The notes under the pieces are model-generated. The model was not told the origin of the DNA and ran no database searches. It saw only the letters and a list, made by a program, of their open reading frames with translations. A program made the position numbers and the translations under genes. From Noviherbaspirillum sp. L7-7A (lineage in GTDB: Bacteria; Pseudomonadota; Gammaproteobacteria; Burkholderiales; Burkholderiaceae_D): 64,000 bases of DNA. Location of the stretch: assembly GCF_019052805.1 (NCBI RefSeq), contig NZ_JAHQRJ010000001.1, positions 2,232,001-2,296,000 of the forward strand. The letters are read 5' to 3'. Below, piece after piece: positions 1 through 8,800 of this stretch (position 1 is the stretch's first letter; every line of letters begins with the position of its first letter).

Positions 1-252
1 TCTTTACCTCACCAAGAGGTGAACGCTCCCCGAAAATGCCTAAGACCAGTTTCAATCCTTCTGCCGCGTAGACTTCTAGCCGTCCTCTGGCACGCATCGT
101 GCCTGTCCCTCCCCGCAAGTAGCGTTCCCATCTCGTTCTCGTTACCAGGTAACTGAAAATACCAAAGTACGTATATCGCACATCCACCAATGCATATAAT
201 CCCCCGCCCGCACAGTGCTACGCTGCGCCCATAACAATCAAACCCCACGGCC
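1..252. other. Upstream region of the xdh operon, no gene seen
   Basis: No convincing reading frame is present. A TATAAT hexamer at 195-200 is a plausible -10 box for the rightward xdh operon, but no good -35 box lies at the usual distance. No regulator gene is seen on this side, so a neighbouring regulator may lie outside the window. Confidence 0.4.
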
Positions 253-1752
253 ATGTCACAACCCATCCGTTTCTATTACCGCGGTGCAACCCATACCGTT
301 AACGACGCCCTGCCCACCCAGACCGTGCTGCAGCACCTACGGGAAGACCTGCACTGCACCGGCACCAAGGAAGGCTGCGCCGAGGGCGATTGTGGTGCGT
401 GTACCGTGGTGATCGGCGAACTGCAGGGCGACACGCTGACGATGAAGGCGGTCAATTCCTGCATCCAGTTCACGCCCAGCCTCGATGGTAAGGCGCTTTT
501 CACGGTCGAAGACCTGAAGCAGGCCGACGATGCCCTGCACCCGGTGCAGCAGGCCATGGTGGAATGCCACGGCTCCCAGTGCGGCTTCTGCACGCCGGGC
601 TTTGTGATGTCGCTGTGGGGCCTGTACCTGAAGCGCGAGGATGGCGGCCAGCAGGGCGCGCCCTGCCGCAAGGAGATCGACGACACCCTGTCCGGCAATC
701 TTTGCCGCTGCACCGGCTACCGCCCCATCATCGATGCGGCGCGGCGCATGACCGAACTGCCGCCGGCCAGCTTCGACCGAACAGCCTTGTCGGACACGCT
801 GCGAGGCCTCCGCCGCGACGCCCCGCTGCGCTATGAATTCGACGGCCGCCGCTTCGACGCGCCGCGCACGCTGGACGAACTGGCGCAACTGCGCGCCGCC
901 CACCCGCATGCCACCCTGCTGGCCGGCTCCACCGATGTTGGCCTCTGGGTCACCAAGCAGATGCGCGAGCTGCCGCACATCATCTATCTCGGCCAAGTGG
1001 AGGAGTTCAGGCGCATCAGCGAGGATGCCGGCTTCCTGGAAATCGGCGCCGGCGTCACGCTGGACGAGGCGTACGGCAAGGTCTGCGCACACTATCCGCA
1101 ACTGGCTGAGATGCGCCAGCGCTTCGCCTCGCTGCCCATCCGCAATGCCGGCACCCTGGGCGGCAATGTCGCCAACGGTTCGCCGATCGGCGACTCCATG
1201 CCCTGGCTGATCGCGCTGGGCGCGCAGGTGGTGCTGCATTCCGTTGCCGGGCAGCGCACGCTGGCGCTGGAAGACCTGTATCTCGGCTACCAGAAAAAAG
1301 ACATGCGGCCCGACGAATTCGTCGCCGCGGTGCGGCTGCCGCTGCCGCAGGCACATCCAACGGGCGCCCTGCACTTCCGCACCTACAAGCTGTCCAAACG
1401 CTTTGACCAGGATATTTCCGCCGTCTGCGCCGCTTTCGCGCTGACGCTGGACGGCGAGCGCGTGGCGAAGATCCGCATCGCCTATGGCGGCATGGCGGCT
1501 ACGCCAAAACGCGCTGCGGCGGCCGAGTCCGCGATGCGCGGCCAGCCGTGGACTGAAGCCACGCTTGCCGCCGCGATGGCCGCAATGGACGAGGACTATG
1601 CGCCGCTGACCGACATGCGCGCTTCGGCAAGCTACCGCATCCGCACGGCGAAGAACCTGCTGCGCCGCTTCTGGCTCGAAACCCGGCCCGATGCGCCGCT
1701 GGCCAATGCCGACGTCAATGCCTTCGCCGTGCAACCGGAGACACAAGCATGA
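253..1752 (+). CDS. xdhA: Xanthine dehydrogenase small subunit (2Fe-2S and FAD)
   Basis: Iron-sulfur and FAD subunit of the molybdenum enzyme that oxidises hypoxanthine to xanthine and urate. It passes electrons from the molybdenum centre in XdhB through two 2Fe-2S clusters to FAD and NAD. Visible in order: a ferredoxin-like 2Fe-2S domain with GCAEGDCGAC near residues 43-52, a second [2Fe-2S] domain with QCGFCTPGF near 112 and NLCRCTGY near 150, then an FAD-binding domain starting near 195 (LLAGSTDVGLW) with the typical NAGTLGGNVANGSP motif near 298. The 499-residue length fits XdhA of proteobacteria. The stop overlaps the xdhB start by 4 bases. No clear Shine-Dalgarno sequence precedes the ATG; it was chosen because the conserved N-terminus follows directly. 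Confidence 0.96.
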   Translation: MSQPIRFYYRGATHTVNDALPTQTVLQHLREDLHCTGTKEGCAEGDCGACTVVIGELQGDTLTMKAVNSCIQFTPSLDGKALFTVEDLKQADDALHPVQQAMVECHGSQCGFCTPGFVMSLWGLYLKREDGGQQGAPCRKEIDDTLSGNLCRCTGYRPIIDAARRMTELPPASFDRTALSDTLRGLRRDAPLRYEFDGRRFDAPRTLDELAQLRAAHPHATLLAGSTDVGLWVTKQMRELPHIIYLGQVEEFRRISEDAGFLEIGAGVTLDEAYGKVCAHYPQLAEMRQRFASLPIRNAGTLGGNVANGSPIGDSMPWLIALGAQVVLHSVAGQRTLALEDLYLGYQKKDMRPDEFVAAVRLPLPQAHPTGALHFRTYKLSKRFDQDISAVCAAFALTLDGERVAKIRIAYGGMAATPKRAAAAESAMRGQPWTEATLAAAMAAMDEDYAPLTDMRASASYRIRTAKNLLRRFWLETRPDAPLANADVNAFAVQPETQA

Positions 1753-4103
1753 ATATCCAGACCGAATCCTTCATCAAGCAGGGCGTCAAGCAGGGCACAG
1801 ACTGGGCCGAAGTCGGCCGCGCCCATCCGCATGAATCCGCGCTGCTGCATGTGTCCGGCGAGGCCAGCTACACCGACGACCTGCCCGAGCTGCAGGGCAC
1901 GCTGCATGCCGCGCTGGGCCTGTCGCAGAAGGCCCATGCCAGGGTGCGCGCCATCGACCTGGACAAGGTGCGCAGCGCGCCCGGCGTGGTGGCGGTGCTG
2001 ACCGCGCAGGACATCCCGGGGGTCAATGACTGCGGCCCCATCATCCATGACGACCCCATCCTGGCCGACGGCCTGGTGCAGTATGTCGGCCAGCCGCTGT
2101 TCCTCGTGGTGGCCGACAGCCACGACAGCGCCCGCCGCGCCGCCCGCCTGGGCATGGTCGACTATGAAGAGCTGCCAGCGATCTTGACGCCCAAGGCCGC
2201 GCGCGATGCGCAGTCCTTCGTGCTGCCGCCGATGCAGCTGCGGCGCGGCGACGCGCAGGCTGCGCTTCAGGCCGCGCCGCGCCGGTTGCGCGGCGAGCTG
2301 CATGTGGGCGGCCAGGAACAGTTCTACCTCGAAGGCCAGATCGCCTATGCGATTCCGCAGGAAGACCGCGGCATGCTGGTGCAATGCTCGACCCAGCATC
2401 CGTCCGAGATGCTGCATGTGGTGGCCCATGCGCTGGGCCTGTCCTCGCACCAGGTGCGGGTGGAATGCCGGCGCATGGGCGGCGGCTTCGGCGGCAAGGA
2501 ATCGCAGTCGGCGCTGTGGGCCACCGCGGCCGCGATTGCCGCGGCCCGCCTGAAGCGCCCGGTCAAGCTGCGCGCCGACCGCGACGACGACATGATGGTC
2601 ACCGGCAAGCGGCACTGCTTCTACTACGAATACGACCTGGGCTATGACGACGACGGCCGCATCCTCGGCGCGAAGATCGAGATGGTCAGCCGCGCCGGCT
2701 TCTCGGCCGATTTGTCCGGGCCGGTTGCCACCCGCGCCGTCTGCCACTTCGACAATGCCTATTACCTGTCGGACGTGGATATCCGCGCCATGTGCGGCAA
2801 GACCAATACCCAGTCCAACACCGCCTTCCGGGGCTTCGGCGGCCCGCAGGGCGCAATCGCCATCGAATACCTGATCGACGACATTGCCCGCGAACTGGGC
2901 CGCGATCCGCTCGACGTCCGCAAGGCCAACTTCTACGGCCGCAACGATGCCGAGGGCCGCAACGTCACGCCCTACGGCCAGAAGGTCGAGGACAACGTGA
3001 TCCATGAACTGGTGGCCGAGCTGGAAGCGAGCAGCCAGTACCGCGCCCGGCGCGAGGCGGTGTGCGCCTACAACGCCGCCAGCCCGGTGCTGAAGAAGGG
3101 CATCGCGATCACGCCGGTGAAATTCGGTATCGCCTTCAACGTCAGCCACCTGAACCAGGCCGGCGCGCTGGTGCATGTGTATGTCGATGGCTCGGTGCTG
3201 GTGAACCACGGCGGCACCGAAATGGGCCAGGGCCTGAACACCAAGGTGATGCAGGTGGTGGCGCATGAACTGGGCATTACGCTCAACCGGGTGCGCGCCA
3301 CCGCCACCGACACCAGCAAGATCGCCAACACCTCCGCCACCGCCGCCTCCACCGGCGCCGACTTGAACGGCAAGGCGGCGCAGGCGGCGGCGCGCCAGGT
3401 GCGCGAGCGGCTGGCCGAATTCGCCAGCGGCCGCTACGGCGGCGCCGCCAGCGAAGTGCGCTTCGCAGCAGACCAGGTGCATGTGAACGGCGAGGTCTAT
3501 CCCTTCGTCGAGATCGTGGCGCAGGCTTACCTCGCGCGGGTGCAGCTGTGGTCGGACGGCTTCTATGCCACGCCCGGCCTGCACTGGGACAGCAAGACCA
3601 TGACAGGCCATCCCTTCTCCTATTACGCCTATGCGGCGGCGGTGTCGGAAGTGGTGGTCGATACCCTGACCGGCGAATGGAAGCTGCTGCGGGCCGATGG
3701 CCTGTATGACGCCGGCAACTCGCTGAACCCGGCCATCGACGTCGGCCAGGTGGAAGGCGCCTTCATCCAGGGCATGGGCTGGCTGACCACCGAGGAACTG
3801 TGGTGGAACGAGGCCGGTAAACTCATGACCCATGCGCCATCGACCTACAAGATCCCGGCCGTGTCCGACTGCCCGGAAGCGTTCTCGATGCGTCTCTTCA
3901 GCAACAGCAATGTGACCGACAGCATCCACCGCTCCAAGGCCACAGGCGAACCGCCGCTTTTGATGCCGTTCTCGGTGTTCTTCGCCATCCGCGACGCGAT
4001 CGCCAGCGTCGGCGGCAACAAGGTCAACCCACCGCTGCGTGCGCCGGCCACCAGCGAGGCGATCCTCGATGCGGTGGACGCGGTGCGCGCCGCCGCCGTT
4101 TGA
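1749..4103 (+). CDS. xdhB: Xanthine dehydrogenase large subunit (molybdopterin-binding)
   Basis: Catalytic subunit that binds the molybdenum cofactor and the purine substrate. The family motifs are clear: GGGFGGKESQ near residue 240, a region that contacts the cofactor, AFRGFGGPQG near 358, and a C-terminal GEPPLLMPFSVFFAIRDA segment in which the conserved glutamate base of the family falls. At 784 residues it is full length for the XdhB of the two-subunit bacterial enzyme. It starts in a 4-base overlap with xdhA and is followed 18 bases later by xdhC. Translation coupling with xdhA is likely. Confidence 0.96.
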   Translation: MNIQTESFIKQGVKQGTDWAEVGRAHPHESALLHVSGEASYTDDLPELQGTLHAALGLSQKAHARVRAIDLDKVRSAPGVVAVLTAQDIPGVNDCGPIIHDDPILADGLVQYVGQPLFLVVADSHDSARRAARLGMVDYEELPAILTPKAARDAQSFVLPPMQLRRGDAQAALQAAPRRLRGELHVGGQEQFYLEGQIAYAIPQEDRGMLVQCSTQHPSEMLHVVAHALGLSSHQVRVECRRMGGGFGGKESQSALWATAAAIAAARLKRPVKLRADRDDDMMVTGKRHCFYYEYDLGYDDDGRILGAKIEMVSRAGFSADLSGPVATRAVCHFDNAYYLSDVDIRAMCGKTNTQSNTAFRGFGGPQGAIAIEYLIDDIARELGRDPLDVRKANFYGRNDAEGRNVTPYGQKVEDNVIHELVAELEASSQYRARREAVCAYNAASPVLKKGIAITPVKFGIAFNVSHLNQAGALVHVYVDGSVLVNHGGTEMGQGLNTKVMQVVAHELGITLNRVRATATDTSKIANTSATAASTGADLNGKAAQAAARQVRERLAEFASGRYGGAASEVRFAADQVHVNGEVYPFVEIVAQAYLARVQLWSDGFYATPGLHWDSKTMTGHPFSYYAYAAAVSEVVVDTLTGEWKLLRADGLYDAGNSLNPAIDVGQVEGAFIQGMGWLTTEELWWNEAGKLMTHAPSTYKIPAVSDCPEAFSMRLFSNSNVTDSIHRSKATGEPPLLMPFSVFFAIRDAIASVGGNKVNPPLRAPATSEAILDAVDAVRAAAV

Positions 4104-4121
4104 GGAAAGAAGGAAGACATC

Positions 4122-5117
4122 ATGACCATCTGGCTTTCCGCACTGCTGGCGGAGCAGGCGCCGGCGATTCTGGTGACGGTGGCGCATGCCGATGGCTCAG
4201 TGCCGCGCGAAGCCGGCGCCAGGATGCTGGTGACGGCAAGCCGGCTGCACGACACCATCGGCGGCGGCCATCTCGAATACGTGGCCGAAAGAATGGCGCG
4301 CGCGATGCTGGCGCAGGCGCCGGATGAAGCCGGTGCGCAACGCCGGCTGGAACGCCTGCCGCTCGGGCCGACGCTGGGGCAATGCTGCGGCGGCGTCGCC
4401 TTTCTCGCCTTCGAGCGGGTGGAGCCGGCCGGGCACGGCCATTTCCAAAATATTGCCGAAGCGCTGGCGCGCAATGCGGCCTGCCTGCGGCGGGTGCCGC
4501 TGGACAGCCCCGCGCCGCCTTTGCTAGAGCCAGCCCCCGCCAACGCCGGCCCGACACGCTTCATCAGCGATGCGCAGGGCGCGCGCTGGCTGCTGGACGT
4601 GTGCGCCCCGCCAGCGGCGCAGCTCTACCTGTTCGGCGCCGGCCATGTCGGCGCGGCCATCGTACGCGCCATGGCGGGCCTGCCCTGCCAGATCATCTGG
4701 GTCGACGAGCGCGAGGACATGTTTCCGGCGCAGTTGCCGGCCAACGTCCGCATGGAAGCCACCGATACGCCGGAAGCGCTGGTCGCGGCCGCGCCCGGGC
4801 ACGCCAGCTTTCTGGTGATGACCCACAGCCATGCGCTGGACCAGACACTGGCCGAGGCGATACTGCGGCGCGAACGCACGGGCTGGTTCGGCCTGATCGG
4901 CTCGAAGACCAAGCGCATCTCCTTCGAACGCCGGCTGCGCCAGCGCGGCATCACGGACGAGCGGCTGGCCGGCATGGTCTGTCCGATCGGCATACCAGGC
5001 ATCGCCGGCAAGGAGCCGGCGGTCATAGCAATCGCGGTCGCGGCACAGCTGCTGCAGCTCTGGCAGGCCCAGGCCGCGGCCGGCGCGACCGAACACGGAA
5101 AGAAGCAACAGGCATGA
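4122..5117 (+). CDS. xdhC: Xanthine dehydrogenase accessory protein XdhC
   Basis: Chaperone that binds molybdenum cofactor and inserts it (after sulfuration) into the XDH large subunit; it is not part of the mature enzyme. The N-terminal XdhC/CoxI domain contains the conserved GGGHLEY segment near residue 47 and GQCCGG near 86. The C-terminal Rossmann-like domain begins at YLFGAGHVGAAIV near residue 169 and ends with IGIPGIAGKEPAVIAI. The 331-residue length is normal. The stop codon overlaps the guaD start as ATGA, so all four genes 253-6430 form one operon. Confidence 0.95.
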   Translation: MTIWLSALLAEQAPAILVTVAHADGSVPREAGARMLVTASRLHDTIGGGHLEYVAERMARAMLAQAPDEAGAQRRLERLPLGPTLGQCCGGVAFLAFERVEPAGHGHFQNIAEALARNAACLRRVPLDSPAPPLLEPAPANAGPTRFISDAQGARWLLDVCAPPAAQLYLFGAGHVGAAIVRAMAGLPCQIIWVDEREDMFPAQLPANVRMEATDTPEALVAAAPGHASFLVMTHSHALDQTLAEAILRRERTGWFGLIGSKTKRISFERRLRQRGITDERLAGMVCPIGIPGIAGKEPAVIAIAVAAQLLQLWQAQAAAGATEHGKKQQA

Positions 5118-6430
5118 GCGACACCATTCAGGCATACCGCGGCAGCGTGCTGCATTTCAACGACGACCCGGCCTTCGCCGGCGACAGCTATCACTGGCAT
5201 GAGGACGGCCTGCTGGTGGTCGATGGCGAGCGCGTGCTCGCCGCCGGCGACTATGACGCGCTGGCCGCCACGCTGCCGGCCGGTGCGCAGTTGCACGACC
5301 TGCGCGGCAAGCTGATTTTGCCGGGCTTCATCGATACCCATATCCATTATCCGCAGAGCGACATGATCGCCTCGCCCGCGCCCGGCCTTTTGCCCTGGCT
5401 GGAAACCTATACCTTTCCTACCGAGCGCAAGTTCCAGGACCCGGCACACGCCGGCGACGTCGCCCGCTTCTTCCTCGATGAACTGGCCCGCAGCGGCACT
5501 ACCACCGCCATGGTCTACTGCACCGTGCATCCGGAATCGGTGGATGCCTTCTTCACCGAAAGCAGCGCGCGCAATCTGCGCATGATCGCCGGCAAGGTGA
5601 TGATGGACCGCAACGCGCCTGCCTTCCTGTGCGACACCGCCGAGAGCGGCGCCCGCGACAGCGAGGCGCTGATCCGGCGCTGGCACAAGCAGGGCCGGCA
5701 GCTGTATGCGCTCACGCCGCGCTTTGCGCCGACCTCGACCGAAGCCCAGCTCGAACTGACCGGCGACCTGGCGCGCGCCTATCCCGACACCTATATCCAG
5801 AGCCACGTCGCCGAGAACGCCGACGAGATCGCCTGGGTGAAGACGCTGTATCCGCAGGCGCGCAGCTACCTGGATGTGTATGACCGCTACGGCCTGCTGC
5901 GCGAACGCGCCATGTACGGCCACTGCATCTACCTCGACGATGCCGACCGTGCCCGCATGGCCGAAACCGGCGCCGCGGCGGCGCTCTGCCCGACCTCCAA
6001 CCTGTTCCTGGGCAGCGGCCTGTTCGACTTCCCCGCCGCCGATGCCGCGCGCATGCGGCTGTCCTTGGCCACCGATGTCGGCGGCGGCACCTCGTTCTCG
6101 ATGCTGCGCACCATGAACGAGATCTACAAGGTCGCCCGCATGGGCGGCACCTACCTGCCGGCGCTGCGCATGTTCTATCTCGCCACCCTTGGCGGCGCCC
6201 GCAGCCTGTGCCTGGAAGACACCATAGGCAGCTTCAGGCCCGGCAACGAAGCCGACTTTGTTGTATTGGATCCACAATGCACGCCACTGCTGGCACGCCG
6301 CACCAAGCGCTGCGAATCGCTCGAAGAATTGCTTTTTGCTCTTGCATTGCTGGGCGATGACCGGACTGTGGCGGCTACCTATTCCGCCGGCCGGCGGCTT
6401 CCGTTCTCCTCTGGGGCAAAGGCTGACTGA
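5114..6430 (+). CDS. guaD: Guanine deaminase, amidohydrolase type
   Basis: Converts guanine to xanthine plus ammonia, feeding xanthine to the dehydrogenase encoded upstream. It is a zinc amidohydrolase with the first metal motif in FIDTHIHYPQSDMI near residue 74. Further family signatures are SHVAENADEI near 230, MYGHCIYLDD near 268 and the late aspartate in LATDVGGGTSFSM near 320. At 438 residues it has the usual length. The reading frame is open much further upstream in the frame shadowing xdhC, but the start at 5114 is set by the ATGA overlap with xdhC and by homology starting there. The first residues are MSDTIQAYRGSVLHF. Confidence 0.95.
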   Translation: MSDTIQAYRGSVLHFNDDPAFAGDSYHWHEDGLLVVDGERVLAAGDYDALAATLPAGAQLHDLRGKLILPGFIDTHIHYPQSDMIASPAPGLLPWLETYTFPTERKFQDPAHAGDVARFFLDELARSGTTTAMVYCTVHPESVDAFFTESSARNLRMIAGKVMMDRNAPAFLCDTAESGARDSEALIRRWHKQGRQLYALTPRFAPTSTEAQLELTGDLARAYPDTYIQSHVAENADEIAWVKTLYPQARSYLDVYDRYGLLRERAMYGHCIYLDDADRARMAETGAAAALCPTSNLFLGSGLFDFPAADAARMRLSLATDVGGGTSFSMLRTMNEIYKVARMGGTYLPALRMFYLATLGGARSLCLEDTIGSFRPGNEADFVVLDPQCTPLLARRTKRCESLEELLFALALLGDDRTVAATYSAGRRLPFSSGAKAD

Positions 6431-6644
6431 CTCCATCGCCAAGTTGTTATTCAACAACAATCTGGCCAGAAAGCTGACGGCGCATGATTTCGTCTCGTTT
6501 GCACCACAAGACGGCATACCTTGCCTGATCACGGTGCAGACAGTGGCAAAAATCCATGACTGATATCCGTGGCTATGAAAAAATACCCGTAATCAACATA
6601 TGGCACCAGTTTTGCTTAAAGGGCACGAGTTCGATTTTTTATCG

Positions 6645-6669
6645 TTCCGTGCTCCAAACGGAATTTTTT
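6645..6669 (+). terminator. Short hairpin plus T run in the porin leader
   Basis: The arms TTCCGT and ACGGAA surround a 7-base loop and are followed by six T. The structure ends 29 bases before the porin start codon. It could stop read-through from guaD or, if the porin promoter lies further upstream, act as an attenuator in the porin leader. The stem is only 6 base pairs, so strength is uncertain. Confidence 0.45.
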
Positions 6670-6697
6670 AACCACCTGTAATAAACCCGGAGAAGTC

Positions 6698-7810
6698 ATG
6701 CAATCCAAATTCCCCCTCGTCAAGCTGCTGCTGTCCACCGCCATTGCTGCGGCCTTTGCCAGCCCTGCCATGGCGCAAACCAGCGTCAATGTCGAAGGCA
6801 TCGCTGACATGTATGTCGGCTCGATGAAGAACAGCGGCGATACTGGCCGCGTTACCAGAATGGGCAGCGGCGGCATGTCGACTTCCTACCTTGGTTTCAA
6901 GGGCGTGGAAGACCTGGGTGGCGGCCTGAAGGCTTCCTTCACGCTGGGTGCGTTCTTCCAGCTCGATAGCGGCACGCAAGGCCGTTTCGGTGGTGACACC
7001 CTGTTCTCCCGCGACGCCAACGTCGCGCTGTCCGGCAACTTCGGCGCGCTGACCCTGGGCCGCATGATTTCCCCAGTGACCCTGCCGGCATTCCTGTTCA
7101 ACCCGATTGGCGACTCCTTTACCTTCTCGCCGCTGATCCTGCACAAGGCCGTCCCGACCAACGGCTGGGCGGGTTCCTTTGCCGGCGACACTGGCTGGAG
7201 CAATTCGATCCGCTACACCACGCCGTCCTTCGGCGGCCTGACCGCTAATCTGTACTACCAGCCGGGCGAGGCATCCGCCGCCGCTGGCAAGAAGAACATC
7301 GGCGGCAACGTGCTGTATTTCAACGGCGCGCTGTCCCTGACCGCTGCCTATCATGATGTGGAAGTCAATAACCCGACTGACACGAATAATGGTGTAAGCG
7401 TCGTCAAGCCGGTGACCCTGACCGGTGCCAACGTCTTCACCCCGAGCACAACCACCATCAACCCAACCGAGCAGAAGCTGTGGCTGGTTGGCGGCGCATA
7501 TGACTTCGGCGTGGCCAAGCTGTTCGCCACCTACGACCAGTCCAAGCACAACGTTGCAGACCTGCGCGACAAGACCGGCACCCTGGGCCTGTCCGTACCG
7601 GCCGGCGGCGCTGGCAAGATCCTGGCAGCCGTTGCCCAGACCCGTCGCACCAGCGACCTGTTCTCCGAGCTGCGCCGCACCACCTACACCATCGGCTACG
7701 ACTACAACCTGTCCAAGCGCACCGATCTGTACACCTACCTGATGAACGACAAGGTCACCAGCTACGACAACGCGCAGAGCTTCGCAGTTGGCGTGCGCCA
7801 CCGCTTCTGA
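6698..7810 (+). CDS. Gram-negative porin (porin 4 family)
   Basis: General diffusion porin of the outer membrane, forming a trimeric beta-barrel. A cleavable signal peptide is evident at residues 1-26 (MQSKFPLVKLLLSTAIAAAF then ASPAMAQ). The mature protein starts with a short strand, shows alternating polar and hydrophobic residues throughout and ends in the sequence SFAVGVRHRF, with the terminal phenylalanine required by the BAM assembly machinery. At 370 residues it is typical of Burkholderiales OmpC-like porins. A good GGAG stands 6 bases before the ATG. Because it follows the xdh-guaD operon it may admit purines, but this is inference; its codon use and length are those of general porins. 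Confidence 0.93.
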   Translation: MQSKFPLVKLLLSTAIAAAFASPAMAQTSVNVEGIADMYVGSMKNSGDTGRVTRMGSGGMSTSYLGFKGVEDLGGGLKASFTLGAFFQLDSGTQGRFGGDTLFSRDANVALSGNFGALTLGRMISPVTLPAFLFNPIGDSFTFSPLILHKAVPTNGWAGSFAGDTGWSNSIRYTTPSFGGLTANLYYQPGEASAAAGKKNIGGNVLYFNGALSLTAAYHDVEVNNPTDTNNGVSVVKPVTLTGANVFTPSTTTINPTEQKLWLVGGAYDFGVAKLFATYDQSKHNVADLRDKTGTLGLSVPAGGAGKILAAVAQTRRTSDLFSELRRTTYTIGYDYNLSKRTDLYTYLMNDKVTSYDNAQSFAVGVRHRF

Positions 7811-7867
7811 TGCACCCCTGTTGCCGGCATGGCGCCAATGGCGTCCATGCCGGCATGCAAGGCATGC

Positions 7868-7895
7868 AAGCCCCGCTCAAAGCGGGGCTTTTTAT
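7868..7895 (+). terminator. Rho-independent terminator of the porin gene
   Basis: Perfect 10-base-pair stem (AAGCCCCGCT pairing with AGCGGGGCTT) with a three-base loop and a T-rich tail, 58 bases after the porin stop. It is the expected end of the porin transcript. Confidence 0.9.
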
Positions 7896-8012
7896 TTGAG
7901 TCCACAGCCTCGGAAGAACACGAGACGTTGCAAGAAGCGCCGCGCAACGTGCGCGCAGCCGTGTTTCATGCATGAACAGGGATGATGCCGGGATTGCCGG
8001 CAATGCGGGAAC

Positions 8013-8411
8013 TCAGCCGACCAGCACATCAATGCCGCATTTGCTCTTCAACAGATAAGCGGCGGTGCGCAGCAGGGGATCGCCGGGCTTGATCGCGGTG
8101 GACGGATTGCCGATCGCTTTCCAGTCCTTGAAGCCTTTCACGCCTGGCGCTATTCCCAGCTCCTTCATGGCCAGCGCATACCAGCCATAACGGTCCACTT
8201 CGCCGATGAATTCCGAGGCCTGTCCGCGCCCGGCCATCAGCTCCCGGGCATGTAGCTCTATCCTTTCCCGGTCGCCGGGCGACGACCTGGAAAAGACGTG
8301 CTTGGCCAGCAGCACGTTGAGCGCAGCGTCGGCGCGCTTGCCGGAGGCAAGATTGCGTCGCAGCAGAAGGATGAAAACGAGGAGGGTGGCGGCGAGCGCG
8401 AGGATTTCCAT
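8013..8411 (-). CDS. Small membrane-anchored protein of unknown function
   Basis: The 132-residue protein begins with a single hydrophobic segment (residues 2-18, EILALAATLLVFILLLR) that looks like an uncleaved membrane anchor. A soluble charged domain of about 110 residues follows, with a DRYGWYALAMKELGI stretch near residue 72. No family is recognised. It stands alone: the porin converges on it from the left and the divergent ankyrin gene starts 390 bases to the right. The frame has coding-like amino acid composition and no competing frame. Confidence that it is a gene is moderate to good; function is unknown. Confidence 0.7.
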   Translation of the reverse strand: MEILALAATLLVFILLLRRNLASGKRADAALNVLLAKHVFSRSSPGDRERIELHARELMAGRGQASEFIGEVDRYGWYALAMKELGIAPGVKGFKDWKAIGNPSTAIKPGDPLLRTAAYLLKSKCGIDVLVG

Positions 8412-8800
8412 GAGGTGACTTGCCCTTGAACGGCGTTGGTCGGGCCGGCAAGTTTAGCAAACCGCAAGCGTCCCACCTACCGCCGCGGCATGGGCTCCCA
8501 TGCAGGCCCGGCCAGCGGCGCCGGCGTCCGTGCCACGTGCTGACCTGCACGGCGAGCAGCTTGCGACGTCATCGGCTGCAGCCGGTGCCATTTTCCCTTT
8601 TGCCAGCGCATTGCGGCAGTCGCCCGACTACCGCCGTTCCAGGCTGGCATCCCCGTCGATAGCCTGGGCTGCGCCGCCGTGCCAGGACTGAACTTCGCTT
8701 TCCTTCAAGCCACAAACCGCGCTTATTTCCGGCCGGCCTGACAGGTTTTTCGGGCCTTGCACGCGCAGTACCTTGTTTCATCACTCAAGAAAGCACGGAC
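8412..8800. other. Intergenic region between divergent genes, nothing specific seen
   Basis: This stretch separates the leftward small membrane protein from the rightward ankyrin gene and must contain both promoters. I see no strong sigma-70 pair, no repeat and no convincing small gene. The open frames present lack a ribosome binding site and have atypical composition. Confidence 0.4.

Noticed and set aside
9-266. 85-residue frame before xdhA on the minus strand
   Set aside because: No ribosome binding site or recognisable sequence; it overlaps the xdhA start region and would cover the likely promoter.
1632-4187. 851-residue frame opposite xdhB
   Set aside because: It is the antisense shadow of a clear gene, a common effect at high G+C, with no recognisable domain.
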